A stretch of 64,000 nt of DNA. Origin: Catellatospora citrea. Its GTDB lineage: Bacteria; Actinomycetota; Actinomycetes; Mycobacteriales; Micromonosporaceae. Each line of letters opens with the position of its first letter. Position 1 is the first letter of the stretch. Under the pieces are notes generated by a model. That model was not told the origin of the DNA and made no database searches. It saw only the letters and a program-made list of their open reading frames with translations. The stretch covers positions 4,898,001-4,962,000 of the forward strand of contig NZ_RAPR01000001.1 in assembly GCF_003610235.1 (NCBI RefSeq), read 5' to 3'. Position numbers and translations under genes: made by a program. Of this stretch, positions 28,064-37,453 are shown in pieces.

Positions 28064-29110
28064 TCACTCCCTGCTCTCGGAAGCGACACCGTCAAAGGGC
28101 GGTTGCTGCCGCCTGCCCGGGCCCGCAGTGCGATGCGGGCCCGGGCCTGACGAGTCGCGGATGACCAACTCGGTCTGGAGCGTTACCAGTGCGGTGGTGC
28201 GGCGGTCGTCGCCATGCTGGAGCAGCATGTCGACGGCCGCCCGTCCGGCGGCCGCCGTGGGGGTGGCCACCGTCGTCAACATGGGGCGGGTGCGGCGGCT
28301 CAGCGCGGTGTCGTCTATCCCGACGACACTGATCTGATCCGGCACCTTGACCCCGCGGTGGTCGAGCGCGTCGATCAGGCCGACGGCCATGAGGTCGTTG
28401 TACGCGAGCACGGCGCTGACGCCGGCCCGTAGCACGGCCTCGGCCTGTGCCGAACCGCTCTCCTCGGTGGGCGCGTTGGGCCCGAGGACCACCAGCTCCG
28501 CCCCGGCGGTGCGGGCGGCCAGCGTGGCCGCGCGGCGGATCTCCCGGTTCGTCCAGGACCCGCGCGGGCCGCCCAGCAGGGCGATCTCGCGGTGGCCAAG
28601 GCTGACCAGGTGTTCCATCGCGAGCCGGGCGCCCTGCGCGACGTCCATCACGACCGCGGGCAGACCGGGCACCGGCCTGTTGACCACGACCAGCGGGACC
28701 TCGCGGGACAGCTGCTCGATCTGCGTGTTGCTCATGCGGGGGCTGCACAGCAGCACCCCGTCCACCTGCTTGGCCAGTGCGAGCACCAGCTCCTCCTCGA
28801 CACCGGGGTCCTCGTTGGTGTCGGCGACGAAGACGTGGTAGTCGCGGCCGCGGGCATGACTTTCCGCCGCCTTGATCAGCGGCGGGAAGAACGGGTTGGC
28901 GATGTCCGCCACGATCAGCCCGATGTTGTGCGTGCGTCCGGTGATCAGCGCGCGGGCGGCCCGGTTGGGCCGGTATCCCAGCACTTCCGCCGCGGCGAGC
29001 ACGTGGGCCCGGGTCTCGGCGTTCACCAACTGCGGTGCGCTGAACGCGCGGGACACGGTGGAGACGTGCACGCCACTGGCCTTGGCGACATCGCGGATAG
29101 TGGCCGGCAC
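28064..29110 (-). CDS. LacI-family regulator of the pectin/uronate region
   Basis: The 348-residue protein has the LacI helix-turn-helix (TIRDVAKASGVHVSTVSRAF) and hinge (RPNRAARALITGRT), and a periplasmic-binding-type core (IGLIVADIANPFFPPLIKAA... GVLLCSPR... LGHREIALLGG). AAAGGAG is five nt before GTG 29110, and GTG 29116 would overlap the site. It is the first gene of the importer operon. TGCAAACG-type palindromes sit in its own promoter and in the divergent operon promoter, so it probably represses both until a uronate-derived inducer appears. Confidence 0.92.
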   Translation of the reverse strand: MPATIRDVAKASGVHVSTVSRAFSAPQLVNAETRAHVLAAAEVLGYRPNRAARALITGRTHNIGLIVADIANPFFPPLIKAAESHARGRDYHVFVADTNEDPGVEEELVLALAKQVDGVLLCSPRMSNTQIEQLSREVPLVVVNRPVPGLPAVVMDVAQGARLAMEHLVSLGHREIALLGGPRGSWTNREIRRAATLAARTAGAELVVLGPNAPTEESGSAQAEAVLRAGVSAVLAYNDLMAVGLIDALDHRGVKVPDQISVVGIDDTALSRRTRPMLTTVATPTAAAGRAAVDMLLQHGDDRRTTALVTLQTELVIRDSSGPGPHRTAGPGRRQQPPFDGVASESRE

Positions 29111-29163
29111 CTGCACTCCTTTGTGTACACGCGATCCTGTGTTGGCTATCACGGTGGTGACCC

Positions 29164-29192
29164 ATTAATGCAAACGGTTGCGACGGTGTCAA
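29164..29192 (-). promoter_or_regulatory. Promoter and operator of the leftward lacI/ABC operon
   Basis: Read leftwards: TTGACA (29192-29187), a 17-bp spacer and ATTAAT (29169-29164). The spacer holds a near-palindrome, TGCAAACGGTTGCG on the + strand (29169-29182), between -35 and -10, so a bound LacI protein would block polymerase. Confidence 0.7.
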
Positions 29193-29286
29193 CGGTCGAA
29201 GATGTCGATCTGGTTTCGACAGTGGACCTTGGCGGTGTCAGCAGTGGGAAAATTCGGGACAATCAAGGCTGATTCCGGGGTAGCCA

Positions 29287-29333
29287 TTGACGCGATCGGA
29301 GCGCGATGGTTAGTTCTGCTGCAAACGTTTGTA
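29287..29333 (+). promoter_or_regulatory. Promoter and operator of the rightward uronate operon
   Basis: TTGACG (29287-29292), a 17-bp spacer and TTAGTT (29310-29315) predict a start near 29322. The palindromic TGCAAACGTTTGTA (29320-29333) covers that start site. The centre-to-centre distance to the leftward operator is 151 bp, so DNA looping between the two sites is possible. Confidence 0.7.
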
Positions 29334-29357
29334 GTCGCATGAGGCCCAGGAGGCCGG

Positions 29358-30671
29358 ATGACCACGCGGTACGCGATCGTGGGGACCGGGGCTCGAGCGC
29401 AGATGTTCGCCCAAGCCCTGACCAAGCACGGCGAGCTTGTCGCACTAGCCGACGTCAACCCCGCTCGGATCGCCGCCCAGCAGCGCCGCCTGCAGGCGGC
29501 GGGCGCCCCGCCCGCCGTGGCCTACGACGCCGGCGACGTGCCGGCGATGCTGGCCAAGGAACGCGTCGACACCCTGGTGGTGTGCAGCGTCGACGCCACG
29601 CACGACGAGTACATCGTCGCCGCGCTGGACGCCGGGTGCGCGGTGGTGACGGAGAAGCCGATGACCGTGGACGTGCCCAAGTGCCGGCGCATCCTGGAGG
29701 CGGTGCGGCGCAACGACGGCAAGGTCGGGGTCGCCTTCAACTACCGCTTCCACCCCGTGCACGAGCAGGTCCGCACGCTGCTGGCCGAGGGCGCGATCGG
29801 GGAGGTCGGCTCGGTGCACTTCGAGTGGCTGCTCGACGTGCGCCACGGCGCCGACTACTTCCGCCGCTGGCACCGCGACCGGGCCAACTCCGGCGGGCTG
29901 CTGGTGCACAAGGCGACGCACCACTTCGACCTGGTCAACTGGTGGCTGAACAGCACGCCGGTGCGGGTCACCGCCGAGGGTCGGCTGTTCCTGTACGGCG
30001 AGAACGGCGCCCGCCACGGCTACGCCCGCGACTACACCCGCGCCCACGGCGCGAGCGCCGCCCAGGGCGACCCGTTCGCGCTGCACCTGGCCGACAACCC
30101 GAACCTGGCCGAGCTGTACCTGGATGCCGAGTCCCACGACGGGTACCACCGCGACCTGAACGTGTTCGCGCCCGGCACCGACATCGAGGACGACATGGCG
30201 GTGCTGGTCCGCTACGCCAGCGGCGCGACCATGTCGTACCACCTCACCGCGTACTCCCCCTGGGAGGGTTACCGGATCGCCTTCAACGGCAGCCGGGGCC
30301 GGCTGGAACTCGACATCGTCGAGTCCGACCACGTCGCGCCCGGGGTGGCCGGTGCGGTCAAGGGCCACTCGGCCGCACTGCACGGCGTCGAGGCGGCCGC
30401 CGAGTCCGGCAGCGTCTCGCTGCGGCTGCGCCGGTACTGGGAGCCGCCGGTCGAGGTGCCGGTGGCGGCGTACGACCGGCAGGGCCACGGCGGTGCGGAC
30501 GTACGCATGACCGGGGTGCTCTTCGGCGGCGACGCCGACCCGCTGCACCGGTCCGCGACGGCGCTCGACGGCGCGCGCTCGCTGCTGACCGGACTGGCCG
30601 CGAACGCGTCGATCGCCTCCGGGCGCAGCGTGGACGTGGCGGAACTGCTCGACATCTCGGAATGGGAGTGA
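29358..30671 (+). CDS. Gfo/Idh/MocA family oxidoreductase (first of two)
   Basis: The 437-residue NAD(P)-dependent enzyme has the Rossmann start YAIVGTGARAQMF and the conserved EKP motif (VTEKPMTVD) with its catalytic Lys. The C-terminal alpha/beta domain contains GGLLVHKATHHFDLVNWWL, with a probable active-site His. AGGAGG lies seven nt before the ATG. It starts a tightly packed operon with uxaC and other uronate genes. The substrate is probably a sugar acid or a modified galacturonide, but this cannot be read directly. Confidence 0.88.
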   Translation: MTTRYAIVGTGARAQMFAQALTKHGELVALADVNPARIAAQQRRLQAAGAPPAVAYDAGDVPAMLAKERVDTLVVCSVDATHDEYIVAALDAGCAVVTEKPMTVDVPKCRRILEAVRRNDGKVGVAFNYRFHPVHEQVRTLLAEGAIGEVGSVHFEWLLDVRHGADYFRRWHRDRANSGGLLVHKATHHFDLVNWWLNSTPVRVTAEGRLFLYGENGARHGYARDYTRAHGASAAQGDPFALHLADNPNLAELYLDAESHDGYHRDLNVFAPGTDIEDDMAVLVRYASGATMSYHLTAYSPWEGYRIAFNGSRGRLELDIVESDHVAPGVAGAVKGHSAALHGVEAAAESGSVSLRLRRYWEPPVEVPVAAYDRQGHGGADVRMTGVLFGGDADPLHRSATALDGARSLLTGLAANASIASGRSVDVAELLDISEWE

Positions 30672-30675
30672 CGAC

Positions 30676-32133
30676 GTGGACGACCTGCTGTTCCCGGCGG
30701 AGGCGCGCACCCGGGCGATCGCCCGGGAGCTCTACACGCACGCGCGGAACCTGCCGCTGATCAGCCCGCACGGCCACGTCGACCCCGGCATCCTGGCCGA
30801 GGACGCGCCGTTCCCGGACCCGGCCCGGCTCATCATCGTGCCCGACCACTACGTGACCCGCATGCTGCTCAGCCAGGGCGTGACGCCCGACCGGCTGGGC
30901 GTGCCGCGGGTCGACGGCGGCCCGACCGAGACCGACCCACGGGCCATCTGGCGCACGTTCGCCCAGCACTGGCACCTGTTCCGGGGCACGCCGTCGCGGC
31001 TGTGGCTGGAGCAGACGTTCAAGACCGTGTTCGACATCGAGACCCCGTTCGGGCCGTTGACCGCCGACCGCGTGTACGACGAGCTGGCCGCGCGCCTGGA
31101 GCAGCCGGAATACCGGCCGCGGGCGCTGTTCGGCAAGTTCAACCTGGAGGTGCTGGCCACCACCGAGTCGCCGCTGGACGACCTGTCCCGCCACGCCAAG
31201 CTGGCCGCGGACGGCTGGGGTGGCCCCGGCGGGCGCGTGATCACCACGTTCCGCCCGGACGACCTGGTCGACATGGACTGGCCCGACTGGGCCGCCCGGG
31301 TGGTCCGGCTCGGTGAGATCACCGGCCTCGACACCGGCACCTACGACGGTTACCTCGCCGCACTGCGGCAGCGGCGGCTGGACTTCATCGCGGCGGGCGC
31401 GACCTGCTCCGACCACGGGCACCCGACCGCGGCTACCGGCGAGTTGGCCCCCGTGGACGCGCAGGCGCTGTTCGAGCGGGTGCTGCGGGACGGTCTGGCG
31501 GTGACGCCCGACGGCACTCCGGTGACGTCCGGCCCGGCGGCCACGCCGGCCGAGGCCGAGGCGTTCCGGGCGCACATGCTGATGCAGTTCGCCCGGATGT
31601 CGCTGGACGACGGCCTGGTCATGCAGCTGCACCCGGGTTCGTCGCGCAACCACAACGCGGCGCTGTTCCGCACGCACGGGCGCGACGTGGGCGGGGACAT
31701 CCCGGTGGCCACCGAGTACACCAACGCGCTGCGGCCGCTGCTGGACGAGTTCGGGCACGACCCGCGGTTCCGGGTCGTCGTCTACACGCTGGACGAGTAC
31801 ACCTTCACCCGCGAGCTGGCCCCGTTGGCCGGCGGCTACCCGGCGATGTTCATCGGCGCGCCGTGGTGGTTCCTCGACGCGCCGGAGGCGCTGCGCCGCT
31901 GGCGGGAGGGGGTCACCGAGACCGCCGGCTTCTACAACACGGCCGGGTTCGTCGACGACACCCGCGCGTACTGCTCCATCCCGGTGCGCCACGACGTGGC
32001 CCGCCGGGTCGACGCGGGCTTCCTCGCGCGCCTGGTCGCCGAGCACCGCCTCGGCCTCGACGAGGCCGCGGAGACCATCGCCGACCTGGCATACCACCTG
32101 CCCAAGAAGATCTTCCGAGTAGGACAGTCATGA
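30676..32133 (+). CDS. uxaC: Uronate isomerase UxaC
   Basis: The 485-residue protein matches the UxaC family along its length: N-terminal metal-binding SPHGHVDP, LWLEQTFKTVFDIETPFG, LEVLATTESPLDDLSRHAKL, LMQFARMSLDDGLVMQLHPG, and the end IADLAYHLPKKIFR. It converts D-galacturonate to tagaturonate and D-glucuronate to fructuronate. GTG is the start, 4 bp after the previous stop. Its last codons overlap the next gene by ATGA. Confidence 0.95.
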   Translation: MDDLLFPAEARTRAIARELYTHARNLPLISPHGHVDPGILAEDAPFPDPARLIIVPDHYVTRMLLSQGVTPDRLGVPRVDGGPTETDPRAIWRTFAQHWHLFRGTPSRLWLEQTFKTVFDIETPFGPLTADRVYDELAARLEQPEYRPRALFGKFNLEVLATTESPLDDLSRHAKLAADGWGGPGGRVITTFRPDDLVDMDWPDWAARVVRLGEITGLDTGTYDGYLAALRQRRLDFIAAGATCSDHGHPTAATGELAPVDAQALFERVLRDGLAVTPDGTPVTSGPAATPAEAEAFRAHMLMQFARMSLDDGLVMQLHPGSSRNHNAALFRTHGRDVGGDIPVATEYTNALRPLLDEFGHDPRFRVVVYTLDEYTFTRELAPLAGGYPAMFIGAPWWFLDAPEALRRWREGVTETAGFYNTAGFVDDTRAYCSIPVRHDVARRVDAGFLARLVAEHRLGLDEAAETIADLAYHLPKKIFRVGQS

Positions 32134-33410
32134 AAATCATCGACGCCAAGGTGCACGACGTACGCTTCCCGACCGCCGCCGCGGGCGACGGCTCGGACGC
32201 GATCAACCGCGGGGACTACTCCGCCGCGTACGTCGAGCTGCACACCGAGTCCGGCCTGTTCGGCGCGGGCTTCACCTTCACCAACGGCCGCGGCAACGAG
32301 ATCGCCTGCGCGGCGATCGAGGCGCTGGCGCACCACGTGGTCGGCCGCACGCTGGAGGAGATCTTCGCCGACCCGGTGGCGTTCTGGCGCTCGCTGTCGG
32401 CCGACGTGCAGCTGCGCTGGCTGGGCCCGGAGAAGGGCGTCATCCACATGGCGACCGGCGCGCTGGTGAACGCGGTGTGGGACCTGCGGGCCAAGGCCGA
32501 GGGCAAGCCGATGTGGCGGCTGCTGGCCGAGATGCCGGCCGAGGAGCTGGTGGCCAGCGTCGACTTCCACCACATCACCGACGCGATCACCCCGGCCGAG
32601 GCGCTGGAGCTGCTGCGCCAGGACGAGGGCTACGCCGAGCGGCTGGCCGTGCTGGAGCGCGACGGGTTCCCGTCGTACACCACCTCGGTGGGCTGGCTGG
32701 GCTACCCGGACGAGCAGGTGCGCGAGCTGACCCGGGCGGCGTACGCGCAGGGCTGGCGGGCGATGAAGATGAAGGTCGGCGGGCCGATCGAGGACGACAT
32801 CCGTCGCGCGCGGCTGATCCGCGAGGAGATCGGCCCCGACGCGCTGCTGATGATGGACGCGAACCAGGTCTGGGACGTCGACGAGGCGATCGCCAACATG
32901 GCGGTGCTGGCCGAGGTCAACCCGTACTGGATCGAGGAGCCCACGCACGCCGACGACGTGCTCGGGCACGCGGCCGTGGCCCGGTCGGTGAACCCCATCC
33001 GGGTCGCCACCGGCGAGGTCGCCGCGAACCGGGTCATCTTCAAGCAGCTCATGCAGGCCGACGCGATCCAGGTGTGCCAGATCGACGCGTGCCGGGTCGG
33101 CGGCGTCAACGAGGTGCTGTCGATTCTGCTGATGGCCGCGAAGTTCGGCGTGCCGGTGTGCCCGCACGCGGGGGGCGTCGGGCTGTGCGAGTACGTGCAG
33201 CACCTGTCGATCTTCGACTACCTGCGGCTCGGGCGTTCGCTCGACGGCCGGATGGTGGAGTACGTCGCCCACCTGCACGAGCACTTCGAGGACCCGATCA
33301 CCGTGGTCGGCGGCCGCTACCAGCTGCCCACCCAGCCGGGTTACTCGGTGACGCTCAAGCCGGAGTCGATCGCGCAGTACTCGTTCCCGGACGGCCCGGT
33401 ATGGCGATGA
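32130..33410 (+). CDS. Enolase-superfamily sugar-acid dehydratase of the L-fuconate dehydratase type
   Basis: The 426-residue protein carries the FucD signatures DYSAAYVELHTESGLFGAGF, TFTNGRGNE and CPHAGGVGLCEYVQHLS. The catalytic set is Lys213/Lys215 (KMK), metal ligands Asp243, Glu269 and Glu296, and His346. The spacing equals that recalled for Xanthomonas FucD (218/220/248/274/301/351). The family is named for L-fuconate dehydratase but is promiscuous on sugar acids. Between UxaC and a tagaturonate/fructuronate-reductase-type gene it may instead make KDG from altronate or mannonate. It is coupled at both ends by ATGA overlaps. Confidence 0.9.
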   Translation: MKIIDAKVHDVRFPTAAAGDGSDAINRGDYSAAYVELHTESGLFGAGFTFTNGRGNEIACAAIEALAHHVVGRTLEEIFADPVAFWRSLSADVQLRWLGPEKGVIHMATGALVNAVWDLRAKAEGKPMWRLLAEMPAEELVASVDFHHITDAITPAEALELLRQDEGYAERLAVLERDGFPSYTTSVGWLGYPDEQVRELTRAAYAQGWRAMKMKVGGPIEDDIRRARLIREEIGPDALLMMDANQVWDVDEAIANMAVLAEVNPYWIEEPTHADDVLGHAAVARSVNPIRVATGEVAANRVIFKQLMQADAIQVCQIDACRVGGVNEVLSILLMAAKFGVPVCPHAGGVGLCEYVQHLSIFDYLRLGRSLDGRMVEYVAHLHEHFEDPITVVGGRYQLPTQPGYSVTLKPESIAQYSFPDGPVWR

Positions 33411-34765
33411 CGGTCCCCGCGACCCGGCTCGGCCGGGCGACGCTGTCGCGGCTGCCCGCCGAGAGCCGCCCGGCCGTGCCGCCGGGCGAGGCCCGGTCCG
33501 GTGTGCTGCACTTCGGACTGGGCGCGTTCCACCGCGCCCACCAGGCCGTCTTCGTCGAGGCGGCGATGGCCGCGCGCGGCGGCGACTGGGGCATCGTCGC
33601 GGTCGCGCCGCGCTCGCGGGACGTGCTGGAGGCGCTGCGCGCGCAGGACCACCTCTACAGCGTGGTCACCCTCGACGCGTCGGCCGAGCGCAGCCGCGTG
33701 GTCGGCGCGCTCAACGGCACGGTGCACGCCGCGAGCGACCCCGGCGCCGTGGTCGCGCTGCTGGCCGATCCGGCGATCCGGGTGGTGACGCTGACGGTGA
33801 CGGAGAAGGCGTACGCGCCGGACGCGGCCGTGCCGCGGCTGCTGGTGGACGGGCTGATCGCCCGCGCCCGCGCCGACACCGGCCCGATCACCCTGCTCAG
33901 CTGCGACAACCTGCCGTCCAACGGCGTCGTGCTGGGCAACCTGCTGTCCGGCATGATCCCCGCCGAACTGCGCGACTGGTACGAGGTCTCCGTGCGCTGC
34001 CCGTCGAGCATGGTGGACCGGATCGTCCCGGCCACCACGGCGGGCACGCTCGCCGCCGCCGAACGCGGCCTCGGGGCACGCGACCTGGCCGCGGTCGCCG
34101 CGGAGCCGTTCAACCAGTGGGTCATCGAGGACTCCTTCGCCGGCGCGGTGCCCGACTGGGCCGCGGGCGGCGCGGTGCTCACCGGCGACGTGACCCCGTG
34201 GGAGCACCTGAAGCTGCGCGCGCTCAACGGCGTACACAGTGCCCTGGCCTATCTGGGCGCGCTGGCCGGTTGCGACAGCATCGCCGAGGCGCTGGCCCTG
34301 CCCGGCATGGCCGACCTGCTGCGCCGGTACGTCGCCACCGAGGTCACGGCCTCGATGACGCCGCCGGACGGGGTCACCGTCGCGGGATACGGTGAGGCGG
34401 CGCTGGAGCGCTTCGCCAACGCGCGGCTCGGGCACCGCTGCCTGCAGGTCGCCATGGACGGCACGCAGAAGCTGCCGCAGCGGGCGCTGTCGGTGCTGAA
34501 CACGGTCGCCGAGCCGGCCCTGGCCACGCTTATCCTGGCCGCCTGGGCCCGGTTCGCCGAAGGGACCGGCGACGCCGGACAGGCGCTGCCGCTGGACGAT
34601 CCGCTGGCCGCGCGGGTGCGCGCCGACCTGAGCACCGAAGGCCTGTTCGGCCCCGGCGGCGTGCTGGAGGTGCCGGATCCGGCCCGACGCCGGATGATCG
34701 AGACATGGCGCACCGCGCTCGCCACCCACGGCGCGGCGGACGTGGTGAGGGAGGCGGTCCGGTGA
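33407..34765 (+). CDS. Mannitol-dehydrogenase-family oxidoreductase, probable fructuronate/tagaturonate reductase
   Basis: The 452-residue NAD-dependent long-chain reductase has VLHFGLGAFHRAHQA, VTEKAY, LSCDNLPSNGVV and KLRALNGVHSALAYLG, which holds the conserved Lys and His of the family. UxuB/UxaB-type members reduce fructuronate to mannonate or tagaturonate to altronate, fitting its place after UxaC. Start ATG 33407 overlaps the previous stop as ATGA; ATG 33401 adds two residues. Which epimer it makes cannot be told. Confidence 0.9.
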   Translation: MTVPATRLGRATLSRLPAESRPAVPPGEARSGVLHFGLGAFHRAHQAVFVEAAMAARGGDWGIVAVAPRSRDVLEALRAQDHLYSVVTLDASAERSRVVGALNGTVHAASDPGAVVALLADPAIRVVTLTVTEKAYAPDAAVPRLLVDGLIARARADTGPITLLSCDNLPSNGVVLGNLLSGMIPAELRDWYEVSVRCPSSMVDRIVPATTAGTLAAAERGLGARDLAAVAAEPFNQWVIEDSFAGAVPDWAAGGAVLTGDVTPWEHLKLRALNGVHSALAYLGALAGCDSIAEALALPGMADLLRRYVATEVTASMTPPDGVTVAGYGEAALERFANARLGHRCLQVAMDGTQKLPQRALSVLNTVAEPALATLILAAWARFAEGTGDAGQALPLDDPLAARVRADLSTEGLFGPGGVLEVPDPARRRMIETWRTALATHGAADVVREAVR

Positions 34766-35874
34766 CGACGTCGGTGGCGCTGATCGGCGCGAACGGGCAC
34801 GGGATGTACCACCGGCGGCATGTCGCCGAGTTCGCCGAACGGGGTCTGGTCCGGCTGGTGGCGCTCGCCGACACCCGGCCGGTGGTCGACCCGCCGGAGG
34901 GCGTTCCGGTCTACACCGATCACGCCGCGCTGCTCGCCGAGACGAAGCCCGAGGTGGTCATCGTGTGCACGCCACCGCACACGCACCTGGAGCTGACCCG
35001 CGACGCGCTGCGCGCCGGTGCGGACGTGCTGCTGGAGAAGCCGCCCGTGCTCGACCGGGCGGAGCACGACGCGCTGCTGGCCGAGCAGGACGCCACCGGC
35101 CGGGTGGTGCAGGTCGGCTTCCAGTCGCTGGCCTCGCCGGCCCTGGTGCGGCTGCGCGCGGCGGTCGCCGCGGGCGAGCTCGGCACGGTGCGCCAGATCT
35201 CGGTGCTCGGCTGCTGGCGGCGCGACGATGCCTACTGGTCGCGTTCGCCCTGGTCCGGGCGGCGCAGCGTCGACGGCCGGCCGTCGCTGGACGGCGCGCT
35301 GGCCAATCCGTTCGCGCACGCCGTGATGCAGACGCTGGCGGTGCTGGACGCGCCGGTGCTGCGGGTCGAGATCGACTGGCTGCGGGTGCGCCCGATCGAG
35401 GTCGAGGACACGGCCACGCTGCGCATCACGCTGGCGGACGGCGCGCGGGTGCTCGTCGCGGTGACGCTGGCGGGGGAGGAGCACGTCGACGGCGAGCTCA
35501 CCGTGCACGGCGACCGCGGCGTCGCCGAGCTGGCCTTCCGCGAGGACCTGCTGCGGCTGCCCGCCGACCGGGCTGCCGTGCTGGTCGAGGGGCGGGAGTC
35601 GTTGCTGGAGAACCTACTGGCGCACCGCGCGACGGGGGCCCCGCTGCTGTCCGGGCTCGCCCGCACCGCCGCGTTCACCACCGTCATCGAGCAGTTGCGG
35701 GTGGCCCCACCGCCGTATCAGGTCGCGCCGCAGGCGCTGGCGGTCGACGACGGGCACCGGACGCTGGTCGGGGTGAACGCGGTGTTGCGTCGCTGCGCCG
35801 CCGAGGGGGCCCTGATGAACGAGCTTTCCACGCCGTGGGGTGCAAACGGTCCGGACGGGACTGCAAACGGCTGA
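34762..35874 (+). CDS. Gfo/Idh/MocA family oxidoreductase (second)
   Basis: The 370-residue protein has ALIGANGHGMYHRRHVAEFA and LLEKPPVLDRAEHDALLAEQ, the dinucleotide site and the EKP motif. It is the last gene of the uronate operon, GTGA-overlapped with the reductase. The final 12 codons contain two TGCAAACGG operator half-sites (35841-35849, 35862-35870), so the 3' end doubles as regulatory DNA. Its substrate is unknown. Confidence 0.85.
   Translation: MTTSVALIGANGHGMYHRRHVAEFAERGLVRLVALADTRPVVDPPEGVPVYTDHAALLAETKPEVVIVCTPPHTHLELTRDALRAGADVLLEKPPVLDRAEHDALLAEQDATGRVVQVGFQSLASPALVRLRAAVAAGELGTVRQISVLGCWRRDDAYWSRSPWSGRRSVDGRPSLDGALANPFAHAVMQTLAVLDAPVLRVEIDWLRVRPIEVEDTATLRITLADGARVLVAVTLAGEEHVDGELTVHGDRGVAELAFREDLLRLPADRAAVLVEGRESLLENLLAHRATGAPLLSGLARTAAFTTVIEQLRVAPPPYQVAPQALAVDDGHRTLVGVNAVLRRCAAEGALMNELSTPWGANGPDGTANG
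35841..35870 (+). promoter_or_regulatory. Two TGCAAACGG half-sites within the 3' end of the Gfo/Idh gene
   Basis: TGCAAACGG at 35841-35849 and 35862-35870, same orientation, 21 bp apart (two helical turns). They match the left halves of the LacI operators at 29169 and 29320, and lie about 120-140 bp before the promoter of the first pectate lyase. They may let the same regulator control the lyases. Confidence 0.45.
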
Positions 35875-35983
35875 ACAGGCGCGGCAAGACCCTTTTGAAT
35901 AGCCGCTGCATCCAGCTCTTTCGAGGGCTGGAGCAGGGGATACTGTGCATTAATCGCTGCAACAAAGCTGCTATTGCAATCCA

Positions 35984-36013
35984 TTGACTTCACTGTCGCC
36001 GCTTTCTTATGTT
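35984..36013 (+). promoter_or_regulatory. Promoter of the first pectate lyase gene
   Basis: TTGACT (35984-35989), an 18-bp spacer and TATGTT (36008-36013). The about 180-bp spacer before this gene is unusually AT-rich for the window. A hairpin with CCAGC/GCTGG arms (35912-35931) may end the upstream operon. Confidence 0.5.
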
Positions 36014-36052
36014 CCTGATGAGGTAACACATCGGATACATATGGAGAGCGCG

Positions 36053-37411
36053 ATGCGAATGCGAGACAGTGTGGTCGGTCGCCGCCGGGTCCGGCGGGCA
36101 GCCGCCGGATCCGCCCTCGGCGTCCTGTTGCTGCTGACGGGCGCGTCGCCCGCGGCGGCGACCGGCGACCCCAGCGGCCCCGGCTGGTGGGCGCAGCAAC
36201 TCGCCCGGCAGCCGCTCGCGGCAGGCGACGGCTGGGCCGCCTCCGGCGCCGGCACGACGGGTGGCTCCGCCGCCGACGACGCCCACGTGTTCGTGGTGCG
36301 CAACCGCGACGAGCTGGCCGCGGCGCTGACCGGCGCGGCGCCGAAGATCGTCTTCGTCGAGGGTGTCATCGACGGCCTGAAGACCGCCGACGGCACGGCG
36401 CTGACCTGTGCGGACCTCGCCGACCCGGGTTACACGCTGGAGAGCTACCTCGCCGCGTACGACCCGGCCGTCTGGGGCCGCGCCACCGACCCGAGCGGCC
36501 CGATCGAGCAGGCCCGGGTGCGCTCGGTGGCCAACCAGCGGGCCCGCACCGAGCTGAAGGTCGGCCCGAACACCACGGTCCTCGGGCTGGGCGACGCCAC
36601 GCTGCGCCACCTCACCCTGATGATCGACGGCGGCAACAACGTGATCGTCCGCAACCTCACCTTCGAGGACGCGGCCGACTGCTTCCCGCGCTGGCGGCCG
36701 ACCGACGGCGCCGAGGGCAACTGGAACTCCGAGTACGACCTGGTCTCGGTGCGCCGCTCGACGAACGTGTGGATCGACCACAACACCTTCAGCGACGGCG
36801 ACAACCCCGACTCGAACCAGCCGGTGTACTTCGGCCGCCCCTGGCAGGTGCACGACGGCGCGTGCGACATCACGCACACCTCGGACCTGGTCACCGTGTC
36901 GGCGAACGTGTTCACCCACCACGACAAGACCATGCTCATCGGCTCCTCGGACACGGTCGGCCCGGACGTCGGCAAGCTGCGGACCACCCTGCGGCACAAC
37001 GTGTTCGACGGGGTCGGCCAGCGCGCGCCGCGGGTGCGCTTCGGCCAGGTCGACGTGTACAACAACACGTTCCGCGTCGCCGAGTTCTACGACTACAGCG
37101 TCGGCCTGGGCATCCAGTCCGCGGTGTACCTGGAGAACAACCACTTCACGCTGACCGACGGCATCACCGCCGACCGGGTGCTGAAGGACTGGAAGGGCAC
37201 CGCCGTCACCGAGCGCGGCAGCTTCGGCCGGGTCGGCAACGGCCGCCCGGGGCCGCTGAACCTGCTGGCGGCGTACAACACGGCCAACGACCCCGACTTC
37301 GGCGCCGACGCCGGCTGGACGCCGACGCTGCGCGCGTACCAGCCGCTGCCCGGCTGGGCGGTGCCGCTGGCCACCCTGCTCTCCGGCGCCGGCCGGCTCG
37401 GCGCCCGCTGA
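36053..37411 (+). CDS. Secreted PL1 pectate lyase
   Basis: The 452-residue protein has a signal peptide (about 1-38, VVGRRRVRRAAAGSALGVLL... AAA) and a parallel beta-helix with the PL1 motifs: VWIDHNTFSDGD (vWiDH), calcium-region acids, and RAPRVRFGQVDVYNN, which contains the probable catalytic Arg. It should cleave polygalacturonate by beta-elimination outside the cell. GGAG lies six nt before ATG 36053. Regulation by the LacI gene is likely from half-sites upstream. Confidence 0.93.
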   Translation: MRMRDSVVGRRRVRRAAAGSALGVLLLLTGASPAAATGDPSGPGWWAQQLARQPLAAGDGWAASGAGTTGGSAADDAHVFVVRNRDELAAALTGAAPKIVFVEGVIDGLKTADGTALTCADLADPGYTLESYLAAYDPAVWGRATDPSGPIEQARVRSVANQRARTELKVGPNTTVLGLGDATLRHLTLMIDGGNNVIVRNLTFEDAADCFPRWRPTDGAEGNWNSEYDLVSVRRSTNVWIDHNTFSDGDNPDSNQPVYFGRPWQVHDGACDITHTSDLVTVSANVFTHHDKTMLIGSSDTVGPDVGKLRTTLRHNVFDGVGQRAPRVRFGQVDVYNNTFRVAEFYDYSVGLGIQSAVYLENNHFTLTDGITADRVLKDWKGTAVTERGSFGRVGNGRPGPLNLLAAYNTANDPDFGADAGWTPTLRAYQPLPGWAVPLATLLSGAGRLGAR

Positions 37412-37414
37412 CCC

Positions 37415-37453
37415 GGTGTCCGGCGGTCGGCCCCTGCCCGGCCGCCGGACACC
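37415..37453 (+). terminator. Terminator after the first pectate lyase
   Basis: A 12-bp perfect GC-rich stem (37415-37426 with 37442-37453), 15-nt loop, starting 3 nt after the stop. Confidence 0.65.
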
